Assembly: GCA_017396145.1 (NCBI GenBank)
Contig: JAFQMS010000010.1
Coordinates: 43,656-107,655, forward strand
Source: Lachnospiraceae bacterium
Lineage (GTDB): Bacteria; Bacillota; Clostridia; Lachnospirales; Lachnospiraceae
DNA length: 64,000 nt
Direction of reading: 5' to 3'
This document shows positions 18,498 to 27,416 of this stretch, one piece after another; the stretch's first letter is position 1; every line of letters starts with the position of its first letter. A program made the position numbers and the translations under genes. The notes below the pieces were generated by a model that saw nothing but the letters and a program-made list of their open reading frames with translations, was not told the origin of the DNA and ran no database searches.

Positions 18498-18526
18498 AGT
18501 ATAATTCAAATCGAATTTAAAGTCAA
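18498..18526 (-). promoter_or_regulatory. Promoter for mecA
   Basis: On the minus strand TTGACT (complement of 18521-18526), 17 bases, TATACT (complement of 18498-18503). It is 64 bases upstream of the mecA start. The 329-base gap 18435-18763 otherwise holds only this and the opposite kinase promoter. Confidence 0.8.
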
Positions 18527-18689
18527 CATGATGAAAAATGTTATATTCTTGTTTCTAATTTAATATTAGCATACTTTGGTGAAAATGTACAGTTGATAGG
18601 GGTTAATATATACATAATAAACTAGGAATATAGTCAATATGCATTAAAAGTAACTATGATTTTCTAAAAGCATACATTGTTATGCACTC

Positions 18690-18718
18690 TTGAAAAACAA
18701 ATAAAAGTGGTTTATTAT
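18690..18718 (+). promoter_or_regulatory. Promoter for the kinase/CpaE-like/CpaB-like module
   Basis: TTGAAA (18690-18695), 17 bases, TATTAT (18713-18718), 45 bases before the kinase ATG. Confidence 0.6.
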
Positions 18719-18763
18719 AGTTGATATAAAATGGTGTTTGTAAGGAGAGTGATTAGGTAAGTT

Positions 18764-20101
18764 ATGGACCTTGAGGAAGGAAGTGTTTTATTTGGTAAGT
18801 ACAGGATAGTAAAAAAGGTGGGAGAAGGTAGTTTTGCCAAAGTATACCTAGGAGTTCACGTAAAACTTAATACCTACCGTGCTATTAAATGTATATTAAA
18901 AAAGGACATGCATTATGAACAATTAATGAGAGAAGTTAATATATTAAAAAGTGTTAGGAATGAACATATACCTATCATATATGATATTGAAGAATGCGAA
19001 GAGTGTTCTTATATCATAGAAGAATTTTGTGAAGGGGAGTCCATTAGGGATTATGTACTAATGGGGAAGTTAAAAGGATTAGATGAAGTAATTAATTATT
19101 CTATTCAGATTTGTGATGTATTAGACTATCTGCATTCTCATGAACAAAGAATTCTTTATCTGGATCTTAAGCCGGATAATCTTATGATATTCCATAACAA
19201 TATAAAGATAATAGATTTTGGAGCAGCTCTCTCTAGGGATTTTGTAGAAAAAGGGAGTAGGGAATACTATGGTAGTGTGGCATACAGTTCTCCGGAACAA
19301 AAAAAGGGTAAGGTTATAGATAATAAGAGTGACATATACAGTTTGGGAAAGGTAATCTGGTTCTTTTTGGATAAAGCCACAGAATCCAAAAGGGAAGATG
19401 TTTTTTGGGGACTTAGAAGGATTGCTAAAAGATGTGTAACAACTAATCCGGTGTTTAGATACAGGAGCGTGGTAGGGGTAAAGAAGGATTTAGAGATGTG
19501 CAGTCAAAAAGGTTATAGATTGAAAAATCATAATAATTTGGCATGTAAAGACTATGAAGGTGTAAAGATTTGCGTATGTGAAAGTGATTATGGAATAGGA
19601 GCATTTCCGCTATCTTTAATGATTGCTACATATTTAAGCGAAAGAATTAATACAGTATATGAGGATTTTTCAAAAGAAGGATACATAAGTCAGATGCTTA
19701 ATGAGAAAGGTGTTGTCAGACAGAAAGATGGAGGTTACCTTTTTGGTGGATATTCAATAGGAGAACCTCATATACCAAAAGGAAATAGTATAACCAGAGT
19801 AATAAACTATGGCAAGGGGATTGCTGATATAAAGGAAGGTCTATGGGAGTGGGATATAGTAATATGCCTGTGTTCTTTGAAATGTTGGAATGCCAAATTG
19901 GCAAAAGAATTAATCACATACCTTAATATATGTGAGGATTTGCGAATTGTTGTTGATTGTGAGACAAGCAAGGAGAAATTGTATGAGGTATTTGGGAGAA
20001 ATATGAGAGTATATGTGTTGCCAGACATTAAAGAGTATGACGCTGGAGAAAAACTTGATGTTAAAGTTAAAGAGTTTGTTGAAAGATTACTTTTAGAGTG
20101 A
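18764..20101 (+). CDS. Ser/Thr protein kinase fused to a degenerate ParA/CpaE-like domain
   Basis: Residues 1-250 form a Hanks-type kinase. The glycine loop is GEGSFAKVYLG (20-30), with Lys42 in AIKC, Glu57 in the C helix, and catalytic loop LYLDLKPDNLM (131-141) with Asp134, Lys136 and Asn139. The DFG motif is 151-153 and SSPEQ is 175-179. All catalytic residues are present. There is no membrane span or PASTA domain. Residues 262-445 do not look like a kinase. The strand-loop-helix VKICVCESDYGIGAFPLSL and later WDIVICLCSLKCWN resemble a ParA/CpaE fold whose P-loop has lost its Lys and Gly pattern. It heads a three-gene operon with a CpaE-like ATPase and a CpaB-like protein. The domain assignment of the tail is inference. 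Confidence 0.75.
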   Translation: MDLEEGSVLFGKYRIVKKVGEGSFAKVYLGVHVKLNTYRAIKCILKKDMHYEQLMREVNILKSVRNEHIPIIYDIEECEECSYIIEEFCEGESIRDYVLMGKLKGLDEVINYSIQICDVLDYLHSHEQRILYLDLKPDNLMIFHNNIKIIDFGAALSRDFVEKGSREYYGSVAYSSPEQKKGKVIDNKSDIYSLGKVIWFFLDKATESKREDVFWGLRRIAKRCVTTNPVFRYRSVVGVKKDLEMCSQKGYRLKNHNNLACKDYEGVKICVCESDYGIGAFPLSLMIATYLSERINTVYEDFSKEGYISQMLNEKGVVRQKDGGYLFGGYSIGEPHIPKGNSITRVINYGKGIADIKEGLWEWDIVICLCSLKCWNAKLAKELITYLNICEDLRIVVDCETSKEKLYEVFGRNMRVYVLPDIKEYDAGEKLDVKVKEFVERLLLE

Positions 20102-20135
20102 ATGTGGCAATAGAAGTATATTTGTGGAGGATTTA

Positions 20136-20801
20136 GTGGAAGTAAAGAGATTTTTTCGTAGAAAGAGAATGTTTAACAATAATAATCCGTGGGAAAAAGA
20201 TATTGGAAGAATAATAGGTGTGGCTGGGACATCGAAAGGATGTGGAAGCACATATATATCTCTTATGATAGCGAATTCCCTAAAACGTCTAGGCGTGAAA
20301 AAGATAGCGTGGATTGATATGAGAGAAAGTGGGATGAGTAGCCTTATTAGTGCGCCCACTGATTGTTTAGTGACATCATATAAGAAAAAAGATAAGGAAG
20401 GAGGTACGGGAGGGTGTCGTTATAAAGGTGTTGATTATTATGATTATGGCGGTGGTGATGGATTACTTGAGATAATTAATGAGCCTTATGATTATATTGT
20501 AATAGATTTTGGGAATGAAAGAGACAGTCCATCTAAAGAACTTTTGCGTTGTGATATTAAGATTTTGGTAGGCTTGAGTTCCCCTTGGAAAAGAATACTA
20601 TTTGAGCGGTATATATCATCTAATAAAGAACTAATGAAGAAGGGAAAATGGAGATATATATTTAATCTGACATCTGGCGAAAATGCCAAAGTATTTAGAA
20701 AAGGATATAAGATTAAGGCTATAAATGTTGAATATGAAGATAGATTTGATGAGATAGGTGGGAACAATTTTGAAAAAATACTTGCCTTGTTATTAGGGTA
20801 A
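20136..20801 (+). CDS. CpaE/ParA-like P-loop ATPase with altered Walker A
   Basis: About 221 residues. Near the N-terminus IIGVAGTSKGCGSTYISLMIANSL is a deviant Walker A: the signature Lys of the ParA/MinD family is kept (SKG), but the usual GKT/GKS is GST, so the second Lys is missing. KKIAWIDMRESG matches the A' motif and YDYIVIDFGNE the Walker B strand. CpaE-type ATPases position Tad/Flp-like pilus machines. GGAGG at 20126-20130 lies 5 bases before GTG 20136, which decides that start over GTG 20124. The next gene encodes a CpaB-like SAF protein. Function in this organism is unknown. Confidence 0.7.
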   Translation: MEVKRFFRRKRMFNNNNPWEKDIGRIIGVAGTSKGCGSTYISLMIANSLKRLGVKKIAWIDMRESGMSSLISAPTDCLVTSYKKKDKEGGTGGCRYKGVDYYDYGGGDGLLEIINEPYDYIVIDFGNERDSPSKELLRCDIKILVGLSSPWKRILFERYISSNKELMKKGKWRYIFNLTSGENAKVFRKGYKIKAINVEYEDRFDEIGGNNFEKILALLLG

Positions 20802-20842
20802 GTAAGTTAGTATACAATATGAGAGAAAGGAAAAAAGTATAA

Positions 20843-21778
20843 ATGAAGAATTATTATAAAAGAAAATCCCTAGGTAGAATAGTGATAATATGCGTTGCGG
20901 CGATAGGAATTTTAACCACAGTGGCTTTTGTGGTGACGAAAAAAACTGTTAAAGAGGAGAAGGATACAGTAGGGATATATGTGTTAGAAAGAGATGTTAA
21001 AGCTGGGGATGAAGCAAAGGGAACATTAAAGATGGTTTATGTAGATGAAACTATAGGGGATATTTTGCCTAAAGATGTTATTAAAGGGAATGAAGAACTA
21101 GGGTTTTATAAAATAAATCTTAGTAAAGGGGTAATTGTCACAAATGATATGATACAAACTGAAAGTAAGCTTACTAATGATATAAGACTTCATAATTTTT
21201 CTTATGTGGAGTTGAACGGGAAGATAGAAAGGGGAGATTATGTTGATATAAGGATATCTTTTAATGATGGTTCTGATTACATAGTACTTTCTAAGAAAAG
21301 AGTTAAAGATGTTAGTGTATACAACCCGGTTACGGAAACACCTAATGAACTGTGGTTAGATGTTTCGGAGGAGGAACTGCTTAGAATGTCAAGTGCTGCT
21401 TATGATGGAGCCACGAAAGAAAACTGCAGGCTATATGCCGTTGAATATATATCTGAACTTCAAGAGGAGGCCTACATTACATATCCTGTTAATCAGATTG
21501 TTGCAGCCTTGATTGAGAGTGACCCTAATATTGCTAAACAGATGGCACAGATTCTAGATGACAAGATAAGGGAAAACATAGATGAACTATCTAATAATCA
21601 ATCTTTTGATTTACCAGACGAGGAAACGCAAGATAAGGACAAGGATACGTTTCAGGGAAGTGAATCACCTAATAAGGATGAGACTTTAAATAATAATAAT
21701 CAATCCTTGACTCCCGAAAACGATGACTCGTTAGTTTATGATATTGATGATGATAAAGAGATTCAATATCTGGACTAG
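20843..21778 (+). CDS. CpaB/RcpC-like SAF-domain membrane protein
   Basis: 311 residues. A short basic N-terminus and one membrane span (about residues 11-31) precede a SAF domain (about 43-110, with YVLERDVKAGDEAKG and LSKGVIVTNDMI). A CpaB-like C-terminal region follows, with VELNGKIERGDYVDIRISF. The last ~65 residues are acidic, Asn/Asp-rich and probably disordered. CpaB/RcpC proteins are periplasmic or wall-zone parts of Tad pilus systems that may bind polysaccharide. Here no pilin, CpaF, TadB/C or prepilin peptidase gene is adjacent, so the system is incomplete or built differently. Confidence 0.7.
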   Translation: MKNYYKRKSLGRIVIICVAAIGILTTVAFVVTKKTVKEEKDTVGIYVLERDVKAGDEAKGTLKMVYVDETIGDILPKDVIKGNEELGFYKINLSKGVIVTNDMIQTESKLTNDIRLHNFSYVELNGKIERGDYVDIRISFNDGSDYIVLSKKRVKDVSVYNPVTETPNELWLDVSEEELLRMSSAAYDGATKENCRLYAVEYISELQEEAYITYPVNQIVAALIESDPNIAKQMAQILDDKIRENIDELSNNQSFDLPDEETQDKDKDTFQGSESPNKDETLNNNNQSLTPENDDSLVYDIDDDKEIQYLD

Positions 21779-21855
21779 GGTAATAAAAGGAGAGAGATAC
21801 CATTATGGTTATGTTTCGTTTCACAGTTTATTAGCATCTTATGGGGAAAGATTTG

Positions 21856-21884
21856 TTGCAAGGTTTTGTTAGATGTGTTAATAT
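21856..21884 (+). promoter_or_regulatory. Promoter for the EIIC-like gene
   Basis: TTGCAA (21856-21861), 17 bases, TAATAT (21879-21884), about 100 bases before the EIIC start. The gap 21779-21980 shows nothing else recognisable. Confidence 0.45.
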
Positions 21885-21980
21885 TTCCAAAGATTATGTT
21901 AATATAAGAATTATGGGTATTGAGGCTAAGTTTGCCTTAGAGTGATTCTGATTTTGGGCATACATGGAATGGAGAAAGAC

Positions 21981-23048
21981 ATGAAGATTATTAAAAAATG
22001 GTGCAACAGAGTTTTTATAGATGGTTTATCAGGAATGGCCCTAGGTTTGTTTGCTACTTTGCTTGTGGGAACAATTGCTGCTCAGATAGGTGGTTTTATA
22101 GGGGGAAGAACAGGTGGCTATATCATTACTGTTGCGGCGCTTGCTAAAACGCTTACAGGGGCAGGTATTGGTGTAGGTGTGGCAACCAAATTAAAGCAAT
22201 CACCACTTGTAGTAGTTTCGGCAGCAGTTGCAGGTATGACCGGTGCGTTTGCAAGTGAAATCATTGCAGGACGATTTGCGAATATGGGTACCTTAACTAT
22301 TGGACTTCCAGGAGAACCCCTTGGGGCTTTTGTTGCTTCATATGTTGCAATAGAAGTAGGTAATATAGTATCCGGTAAGACAAAAGTGGATATTTTGGTG
22401 ACGCCTGTGCTTACCATTGCAGCAGGAGGTATCGCAGGTATTTTGCTTGGCAACCCAATTGCAAAATTTATGACCAAAGTAGGTTCTTTAGTTAATTGGG
22501 GAGTAGAAAGTAAGCCTATTGTAATGGGAGTGGTGGTATCGGTTTTAATGGGAATGGCACTAACGCTTCCTATAAGTTCTGCAGCAATTGGTGTGTCATT
22601 AAAACTTTCAGGAATTGCCGCAGGGGCAGCGGTGGTCGGATGTTGTGCTAATATGATAGGATTTGCAGTGGCTAGTTATAAAGAGAATAAATTTGGAGGA
22701 TTGATTGCACAGGGGCTTGGAACTTCAATGCTTCAGATGCCAAACATAATAAGAAATCCATTTATATGGCTTCCTGCAATAGTTTCTAGTGCTATTTTAG
22801 GACCTGTTTCAACATGCCTTCTTAAGATGACATGTAATGCAACAGGCTCAGGAATGGGAACTTGTGGTTTGGTAGGCCCTATAATGACCTATGAAACTAT
22901 GGTAGCAAGTGGTGTGGCTAAATGGCTGGTTTTAGGAGAGATTCTATGCTTGCAGTTTGTTTTGCCCGGTGTAATATCTCTGGGTGTATGTGAATTCTTA
23001 AGAAAGAAAAGATTTATTGAAAAGGGAGATATGAAACTGGACATTTAG
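21981..23048 (+). CDS. PTS EIIC-like membrane transporter (PTS_EIIC_2 family)
   Basis: About 355 residues with roughly nine or ten membrane spans, rich in Gly/Ala. It matches the stand-alone EIIC family (PTS_EIIC_2) through FIDGLSGMALGLFATLLVGTI, an early GGFIGGRTGGY loop, and MTCNATGSGMGTCGLVG near the C-terminus. No EIIA or EIIB domain is fused or encoded nearby, so phosphorylation-coupled transport is doubtful and the substrate is unknown. GGAG at 21971-21974 decides the ATG at 21981 over an upstream GTG at 21942. Ended by a clear terminator. Confidence 0.8.
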   Translation: MKIIKKWCNRVFIDGLSGMALGLFATLLVGTIAAQIGGFIGGRTGGYIITVAALAKTLTGAGIGVGVATKLKQSPLVVVSAAVAGMTGAFASEIIAGRFANMGTLTIGLPGEPLGAFVASYVAIEVGNIVSGKTKVDILVTPVLTIAAGGIAGILLGNPIAKFMTKVGSLVNWGVESKPIVMGVVVSVLMGMALTLPISSAAIGVSLKLSGIAAGAAVVGCCANMIGFAVASYKENKFGGLIAQGLGTSMLQMPNIIRNPFIWLPAIVSSAILGPVSTCLLKMTCNATGSGMGTCGLVGPIMTYETMVASGVAKWLVLGEILCLQFVLPGVISLGVCEFLRKKRFIEKGDMKLDI

Positions 23049-23103
23049 AAGAATATATTTTTCTTAAAAACGAGAGAAAACATTGTATAATTATGGCATG
23101 CGA

Positions 23104-23136
23104 GGCATTTATGGATAAAATCATAGATGCCTTTTT
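23104..23136 (+). terminator. Terminator of the EIIC-like gene
   Basis: GGCATTTATG pairs with CATAGATGCC (one G-T pair), 8-base loop, then TTTTT. Confidence 0.9.
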
Positions 23137-23182
23137 CTAAAATTAATAGTTATTTTGCGTTCTTTATTTTCCTATTGATTCG

Positions 23183-23191
23183 TGTTATAAT
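23183..23191 (+). promoter_or_regulatory. Extended -10 promoter for the GH18 gene
   Basis: TGTTATAAT is a TG-extended perfect -10 box; the -35 region (TTTATT-like) is weak. It is 63 bases before the GTG start. Confidence 0.6.
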
Positions 23192-23253
23192 AACAGGATA
23201 ATTTGTAAAATTAAAGATAGAAGACGTAGTGATTCCTACAATGGAGGATAGAT

Positions 23254-24966
23254 GTGAAACAGAAGATTATAGTTAAAATAATGGGTGCAATAGTTTTTTT
23301 GAGTTTGGGTGCATTAGTAGGCTTGTGGGTTTTCGATTATATGGCGCCTTCTAAGGAAAGAGTGGATTTACAGGAAATATATAATGTGCCTAAAGGAGAA
23401 ACTAAACTTTTTATTAATGATAAAGAGTGGGATAAGAATGGTATTTACATAGACGGAGAAGTCTATGTAGATTATGAAACCGTAAAGAAGGAATTTACAG
23501 AGAATATTTATTATGATCCTAATGAAAAACTAGTTATTGTAACTACTGATAAAGACAATATACATGTTAATGCAGACAGTAGTCTGTATACATTAAACGG
23601 TGTGGAAAAAGATTTTGGTAAAAAGATATTTACAGTTAAGAACAACGAGATATTCTTAGGCCTTGATTTTATATCTGATTTTGGAAAAGTAGAATATGAA
23701 TTATATGATAATCCAAGCAGAGCAATGATATATAGTGACTTTGAGACGGAGTTTTTGAGTGCTGCTGTAAGTGAGGATACCTTAGTTAGAGTAAAGGGTG
23801 ACAAAAAAAGTGAGATAATATGCGACCTGAAATCAGGGGATAAGGTGCATGTAAAGGCTGAAGGAATGGAACTTGCAAAAGGATATGTAGGGGTTTTAAC
23901 CATGGATGGTGTAATGGGATATGTAAAAGAAGAAACAGTAAAAGATTCGGTTTACGAGAAGATGAATACAGATTATAAGGAAGTAGAGTATGAAAGCCTT
24001 ACCAAAGATGGGAAAATCAACCTTACATGGCATGCGGTGTATAGTGAGGTTGGAAAAGGAACAATAAATGAACTTCTAGATAATAGCCCAGGGGTGAATG
24101 TTGTTTCCCCAACATGGTTTAGGCTTACAGATGAAGAGGGTAATTTTTCATCTATTGCCAATAAGGAATATGTGGAAGCCGCACATAATAGAAATGTAGA
24201 AGTATGGGCACTTATTAGTGATGTGGAAAAAAAGATAGATACATATAATTTGTTTTCTCATACCAAAAAAAGAAGAGTGTTGATTGAAGGACTTATTAAT
24301 AAAGTTAAAGAATATAATATAGATGGAATAAATATTGATTTTGAGACTATTAACTCGAAAAGTGCGCCACATTATATTCAGTTTTTAAGAGAACTGTCTG
24401 TAGAATGTCGCAAAGAAAAGATAATTCTGTCAGTGGATAGTTATGTGCCTATGGCATTTAACGAATTCTATCGCAGGGATATTCAGGGTAAGATTGTTGA
24501 TTATGTTGTTGTTATGGCATATGATGAACATTATTCCGGCTCAGCCCAAAGTGGTTCTGTGTCATCCATTAGTTGGGTAACTAATGCGGTAAACAATACT
24601 AAAAAGAAGGTTCCGGCGGGTAAGATTATTATTGGTATACCATTTTATGCGAGACTATGGGAAGAAAAGAGAAACACAGACGGAAGCATAGAGATAGTGT
24701 CTGTTCAGTCATTATCTATGGAAACTGCAAATGAGACCGTTTCAAAGAATTCGGCAACAATAGTTTACAACGAAGAAACCGGACAGGACTATGCGCAGTA
24801 TGAAAAGAATGGGAGTGTATATAAGATATGGCTGGAGAACGCCAAATCAATCAAGAATAAATTGGCAGCAATTAAGGAAGGGGAATGTGGAGGCGTTGCC
24901 TCATGGAGAGCAGGATTTGAAACAGAGGATATATGGGAAGTTATTAATGAAGAATATATGAAATAA
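23254..24966 (+). CDS. Membrane-anchored GH18 glycoside hydrolase with SH3 domain (spore/cell-wall type)
   Basis: 570 residues. An N-terminal membrane anchor (about 8-28) is followed by a beta-rich stalk like the copper-amine-oxidase N domain (about 50-165), an SH3-like domain (about 172-228) and a GH18 barrel (about 250-565). The catalytic motif reads DGINIDFE (357-364) with Asp362 and the acid Glu364; the outermost Asp of DxDxE is Asn360. VVMAYDEHYSG and GIPFYARLW are further GH18 marks. Relatives such as YaaH/SleL cut peptidoglycan N-acetylglucosamine bonds. GGAGG before GTG 23254 sets the start. The next gene is a CwlD-like amidase, which supports a wall role. Confidence 0.85.
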   Translation: MKQKIIVKIMGAIVFLSLGALVGLWVFDYMAPSKERVDLQEIYNVPKGETKLFINDKEWDKNGIYIDGEVYVDYETVKKEFTENIYYDPNEKLVIVTTDKDNIHVNADSSLYTLNGVEKDFGKKIFTVKNNEIFLGLDFISDFGKVEYELYDNPSRAMIYSDFETEFLSAAVSEDTLVRVKGDKKSEIICDLKSGDKVHVKAEGMELAKGYVGVLTMDGVMGYVKEETVKDSVYEKMNTDYKEVEYESLTKDGKINLTWHAVYSEVGKGTINELLDNSPGVNVVSPTWFRLTDEEGNFSSIANKEYVEAAHNRNVEVWALISDVEKKIDTYNLFSHTKKRRVLIEGLINKVKEYNIDGINIDFETINSKSAPHYIQFLRELSVECRKEKIILSVDSYVPMAFNEFYRRDIQGKIVDYVVVMAYDEHYSGSAQSGSVSSISWVTNAVNNTKKKVPAGKIIIGIPFYARLWEEKRNTDGSIEIVSVQSLSMETANETVSKNSATIVYNEETGQDYAQYEKNGSVYKIWLENAKSIKNKLAAIKEGECGGVASWRAGFETEDIWEVINEEYMK

Positions 24967-25029
24967 AGTGTAGTATACCAGTTTGCATATAAAGTAAAGG
25001 AAACTGGTGAAAATAGGGATGGATTAGAT

Positions 25030-25767
25030 GTGAAAAAAACAGGTAGTATATTATTGCTTTGTATCATACTGGTAGGAATATTTACGGTGTTGACTAACAT
25101 GATGGAGAAAGAAGAAACTCCAAATGATGAGAGTGTAAAGGTGCATGGTGGTCAGGAAAAGAAATATGAATATACAGTAATTGTTGATGCGGGTCATGGT
25201 GGGATTGACCCCGGCAAGGTAGGGATAAATGGGGTCTATGAAATGGATATTAATCTGTCTATTGCTTTTAAACTTGCTGATGTGTTGGAAGAGAATAAAA
25301 TCCGTGTCATTATGACCAGAAAAGATAACAATGGTTTATATAGTGACAAAGATTCCAACAAAAAAATGGCAGATATGAATAAGAGAGTTGAACTGGTGAA
25401 TAAAAGCCAAGGGGATGCACTGATAAGTATTCATCAAAACTCATTTACAAGCGAAAGTGCTCATGGTGCTCAGGTGTTTTATTATAAGGCATCAACAAAA
25501 AGCGAGATGCTGGCGGAGTGTATACAAAAAGAACTTTTAGACATGGATAAGACCAATAAAAGGCAAAAAAAATCAGATGCAGACTATTATATTGTAAAAA
25601 AATCTAATATTCCCGCGGTGATAGTTGAATGTGGATTCTTGTCAAATGAAAAAGAAGCACAATTGCTGTCAGATGGAAGTTATCAAGAGAAAGTGGCTAA
25701 AGCTATTGCTAAAGGGGTTATGGATTATTTGAATAAAAAAGATAGCAAGGTTCAATTAGAATCGTAG
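25030..25767 (+). CDS. N-acetylmuramoyl-L-alanine amidase, CwlD-like
   Basis: 245 residues with a short membrane anchor or signal (about 5-22) and an Amidase_3 domain. Zinc and catalytic motifs are visible: VIVDAGHGGIDPGK (His), EMDINLSIA (Glu), ALISIHQNSF (His) and PAVIVECGFLSNEKE (catalytic Glu). The length and form match CwlD, which with PdaA makes muramic-delta-lactam in spore cortex, but other membrane-bound amidases look similar. A GTG start is used. It follows the GH18 gene by 63 bases and is probably co-transcribed. Confidence 0.85.
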   Translation: MKKTGSILLLCIILVGIFTVLTNMMEKEETPNDESVKVHGGQEKKYEYTVIVDAGHGGIDPGKVGINGVYEMDINLSIAFKLADVLEENKIRVIMTRKDNNGLYSDKDSNKKMADMNKRVELVNKSQGDALISIHQNSFTSESAHGAQVFYYKASTKSEMLAECIQKELLDMDKTNKRQKKSDADYYIVKKSNIPAVIVECGFLSNEKEAQLLSDGSYQEKVAKAIAKGVMDYLNKKDSKVQLES

Positions 25768-25798
25768 CAAATAGGAATAGAAGCACGAAAGGATTAAA

Positions 25799-26845
25799 AT
25801 GGAGACAAAGATTGTAGATGCAAACAAAGAATTATTAGAGTTCGACGCAGCGGCAAAATGCCTAAAAGAAGGCGGTTTGGTGGCATTTCCTACTGAAACG
25901 GTATATGGTTTAGGTGGAAACGCTCTTAATCCTAACTCGTCTAAAAAGATTTACGAGGCTAAAGGTCGCCCATCGGATAATCCTTTAATTGTGCATATAT
26001 GTGATATAAAAACTTTGGATAAAATATGTAAAGAGGTCTGTAAAGAAGCGTACATTCTTGCAGAAAGGTTTTGGCCGGGACAACTAACAATGGTGCTTAA
26101 TAAAAGTGATATCGTGCCTTATGAAACTACAGGTGGTTTAGATACGGTTGCTGTAAGGATGCCAGATAATAAGGTTGCGTTGGCGCTTATTGATAAAGCA
26201 GGTGGTTTTGTTGCGGCACCTAGCGCTAATGTATCAGGTAAACCTAGTCCTACAAAGGCAGAACATGTATATAATGATATGAAAGGGAGAATTGAATATA
26301 TTGTAGATGGTGGAGAAGTTGGTATAGGAATAGAATCTACAATAGTTGATTTGACTTCAAAAGTTCCAACAATTCTAAGACCGGGTTATATTACAAAGCA
26401 AATGCTTGAAGAGGTGCTAGAAACTGCCCGATACGATAAGGCTATTTTGGAAGAAAATGCAGGTAAGGATTTGGTGCCTAAGGCGCCAGGTATGAAGTAT
26501 AAACACTATGCGCCAAATGGGGAACTGACAATTGTGAGTGGAAACCCCGAAACAGTTGTTGACAAAATCAACACTTTGGTTGAAAATAATATAAAATGTG
26601 GTTACAAGACGGGAGTAATTGCAACAGATGAAACCGTACAACAATATAGATGTAATAATGTTATTTCACTGGGTACCAGAAAAGATAAACAGACGCTGTC
26701 CCATAATCTTTATAATGCATTAAGAGAGTTTGACAATATGGAAGTTTTGTATATCTATTCAGAAGATTTTGGTGAAGATGAATTTGGACAAGCCATAATG
26801 AACAGACTATTAAAGGCGGCGGGATATAAGAGAATTGAAGTATAA
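25799..26845 (+). CDS. L-threonylcarbamoyladenylate synthase (Sua5/YwlC)
   Basis: Makes threonylcarbamoyl-AMP from threonine, bicarbonate and ATP, the first step of the t6A37 tRNA modification. The YrdC domain (about 10-205) shows FPTETVYGLGGNA, AKGRPSDNPLIVHI and APSANVSGKPSPT. The extra C-terminal Sua5 domain (about 220-348) follows the linker with APGMKYKHYAP. At 348 residues it is the full two-domain form. It heads a conserved group in the Bacillus ywlC-ywlE-ywlF (rpiB) order. Confidence 0.93.
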   Translation: METKIVDANKELLEFDAAAKCLKEGGLVAFPTETVYGLGGNALNPNSSKKIYEAKGRPSDNPLIVHICDIKTLDKICKEVCKEAYILAERFWPGQLTMVLNKSDIVPYETTGGLDTVAVRMPDNKVALALIDKAGGFVAAPSANVSGKPSPTKAEHVYNDMKGRIEYIVDGGEVGIGIESTIVDLTSKVPTILRPGYITKQMLEEVLETARYDKAILEENAGKDLVPKAPGMKYKHYAPNGELTIVSGNPETVVDKINTLVENNIKCGYKTGVIATDETVQQYRCNNVISLGTRKDKQTLSHNLYNALREFDNMEVLYIYSEDFGEDEFGQAIMNRLLKAAGYKRIEV

Positions 26846-26888
26846 ATAAAGATTATTATACATTTTTGAATTGCCTGAAAGGACGGAT

Positions 26889-27332
26889 ATGGATAGTTTT
26901 GATAAAATAATGTTTATCAGTATGGATGATACAAGTACGGGACCAATGGCGGAGGCTATATGTAAAAACCTTGTGCCGGAAGAATGGGATGTGTGCTCAA
27001 GAGGACTTGTAGTTCATTTTAGTGAACCGGTCAATCCAAAAGCCATAGATATACTTAACAATAATTATGTTAAATTAACTAAAGAGTGTTCTGTTCCATT
27101 TGACAGGGAAGAATTGACACAGAATACATTGATACTTGCTATGTCCGCTAAAGAAAAGAAACTGATGGTACAGGAGTTTGAAGTTGATGAGGATAAGGTG
27201 TTTATTTTGAGTGAATTTGTTGAAGAGTTTGGGGAGGTGCCTGACCCTTACGGTGAGAGTATTGTGGGGTATGAAATGAGTTACATAGAACTAATTAGAA
27301 TGATAAAAAAATTAGTGTATAAACTAGGATAG
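26889..27332 (+). CDS. Low-molecular-weight phosphatase-like protein (YwlE position), catalytic residues lost
   Basis: 147 residues with the low-molecular-weight phosphatase fold. Normal members carry V-C-x-G-N-T-C-R-S-P-M-A-E. Here the loop reads ISMDDTSTGPMAEAI, so the nucleophile Cys is Ser, the second Cys is Ser and the phosphate-binding Arg is Thr. The PMAEAI helix, the late DPYG acid motif and the C-terminal helix are kept. It lies between Sua5 and RpiB, as ywlE does in Bacillus. Enzyme activity is therefore unlikely, and a binding or regulatory role is inferred. AAAGGA (26878-26883) decides the ATG at 26889. Confidence 0.8.
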   Translation: MDSFDKIMFISMDDTSTGPMAEAICKNLVPEEWDVCSRGLVVHFSEPVNPKAIDILNNNYVKLTKECSVPFDREELTQNTLILAMSAKEKKLMVQEFEVDEDKVFILSEFVEEFGEVPDPYGESIVGYEMSYIELIRMIKKLVYKLG

Positions 27333-27416
27333 AATACAATAACAGGGGTTTACTTAGTATGATTTAATATAATTAGTATAAATGTGATGATGTTTTGTCA
27401 TCAGAATGGAGGAATT

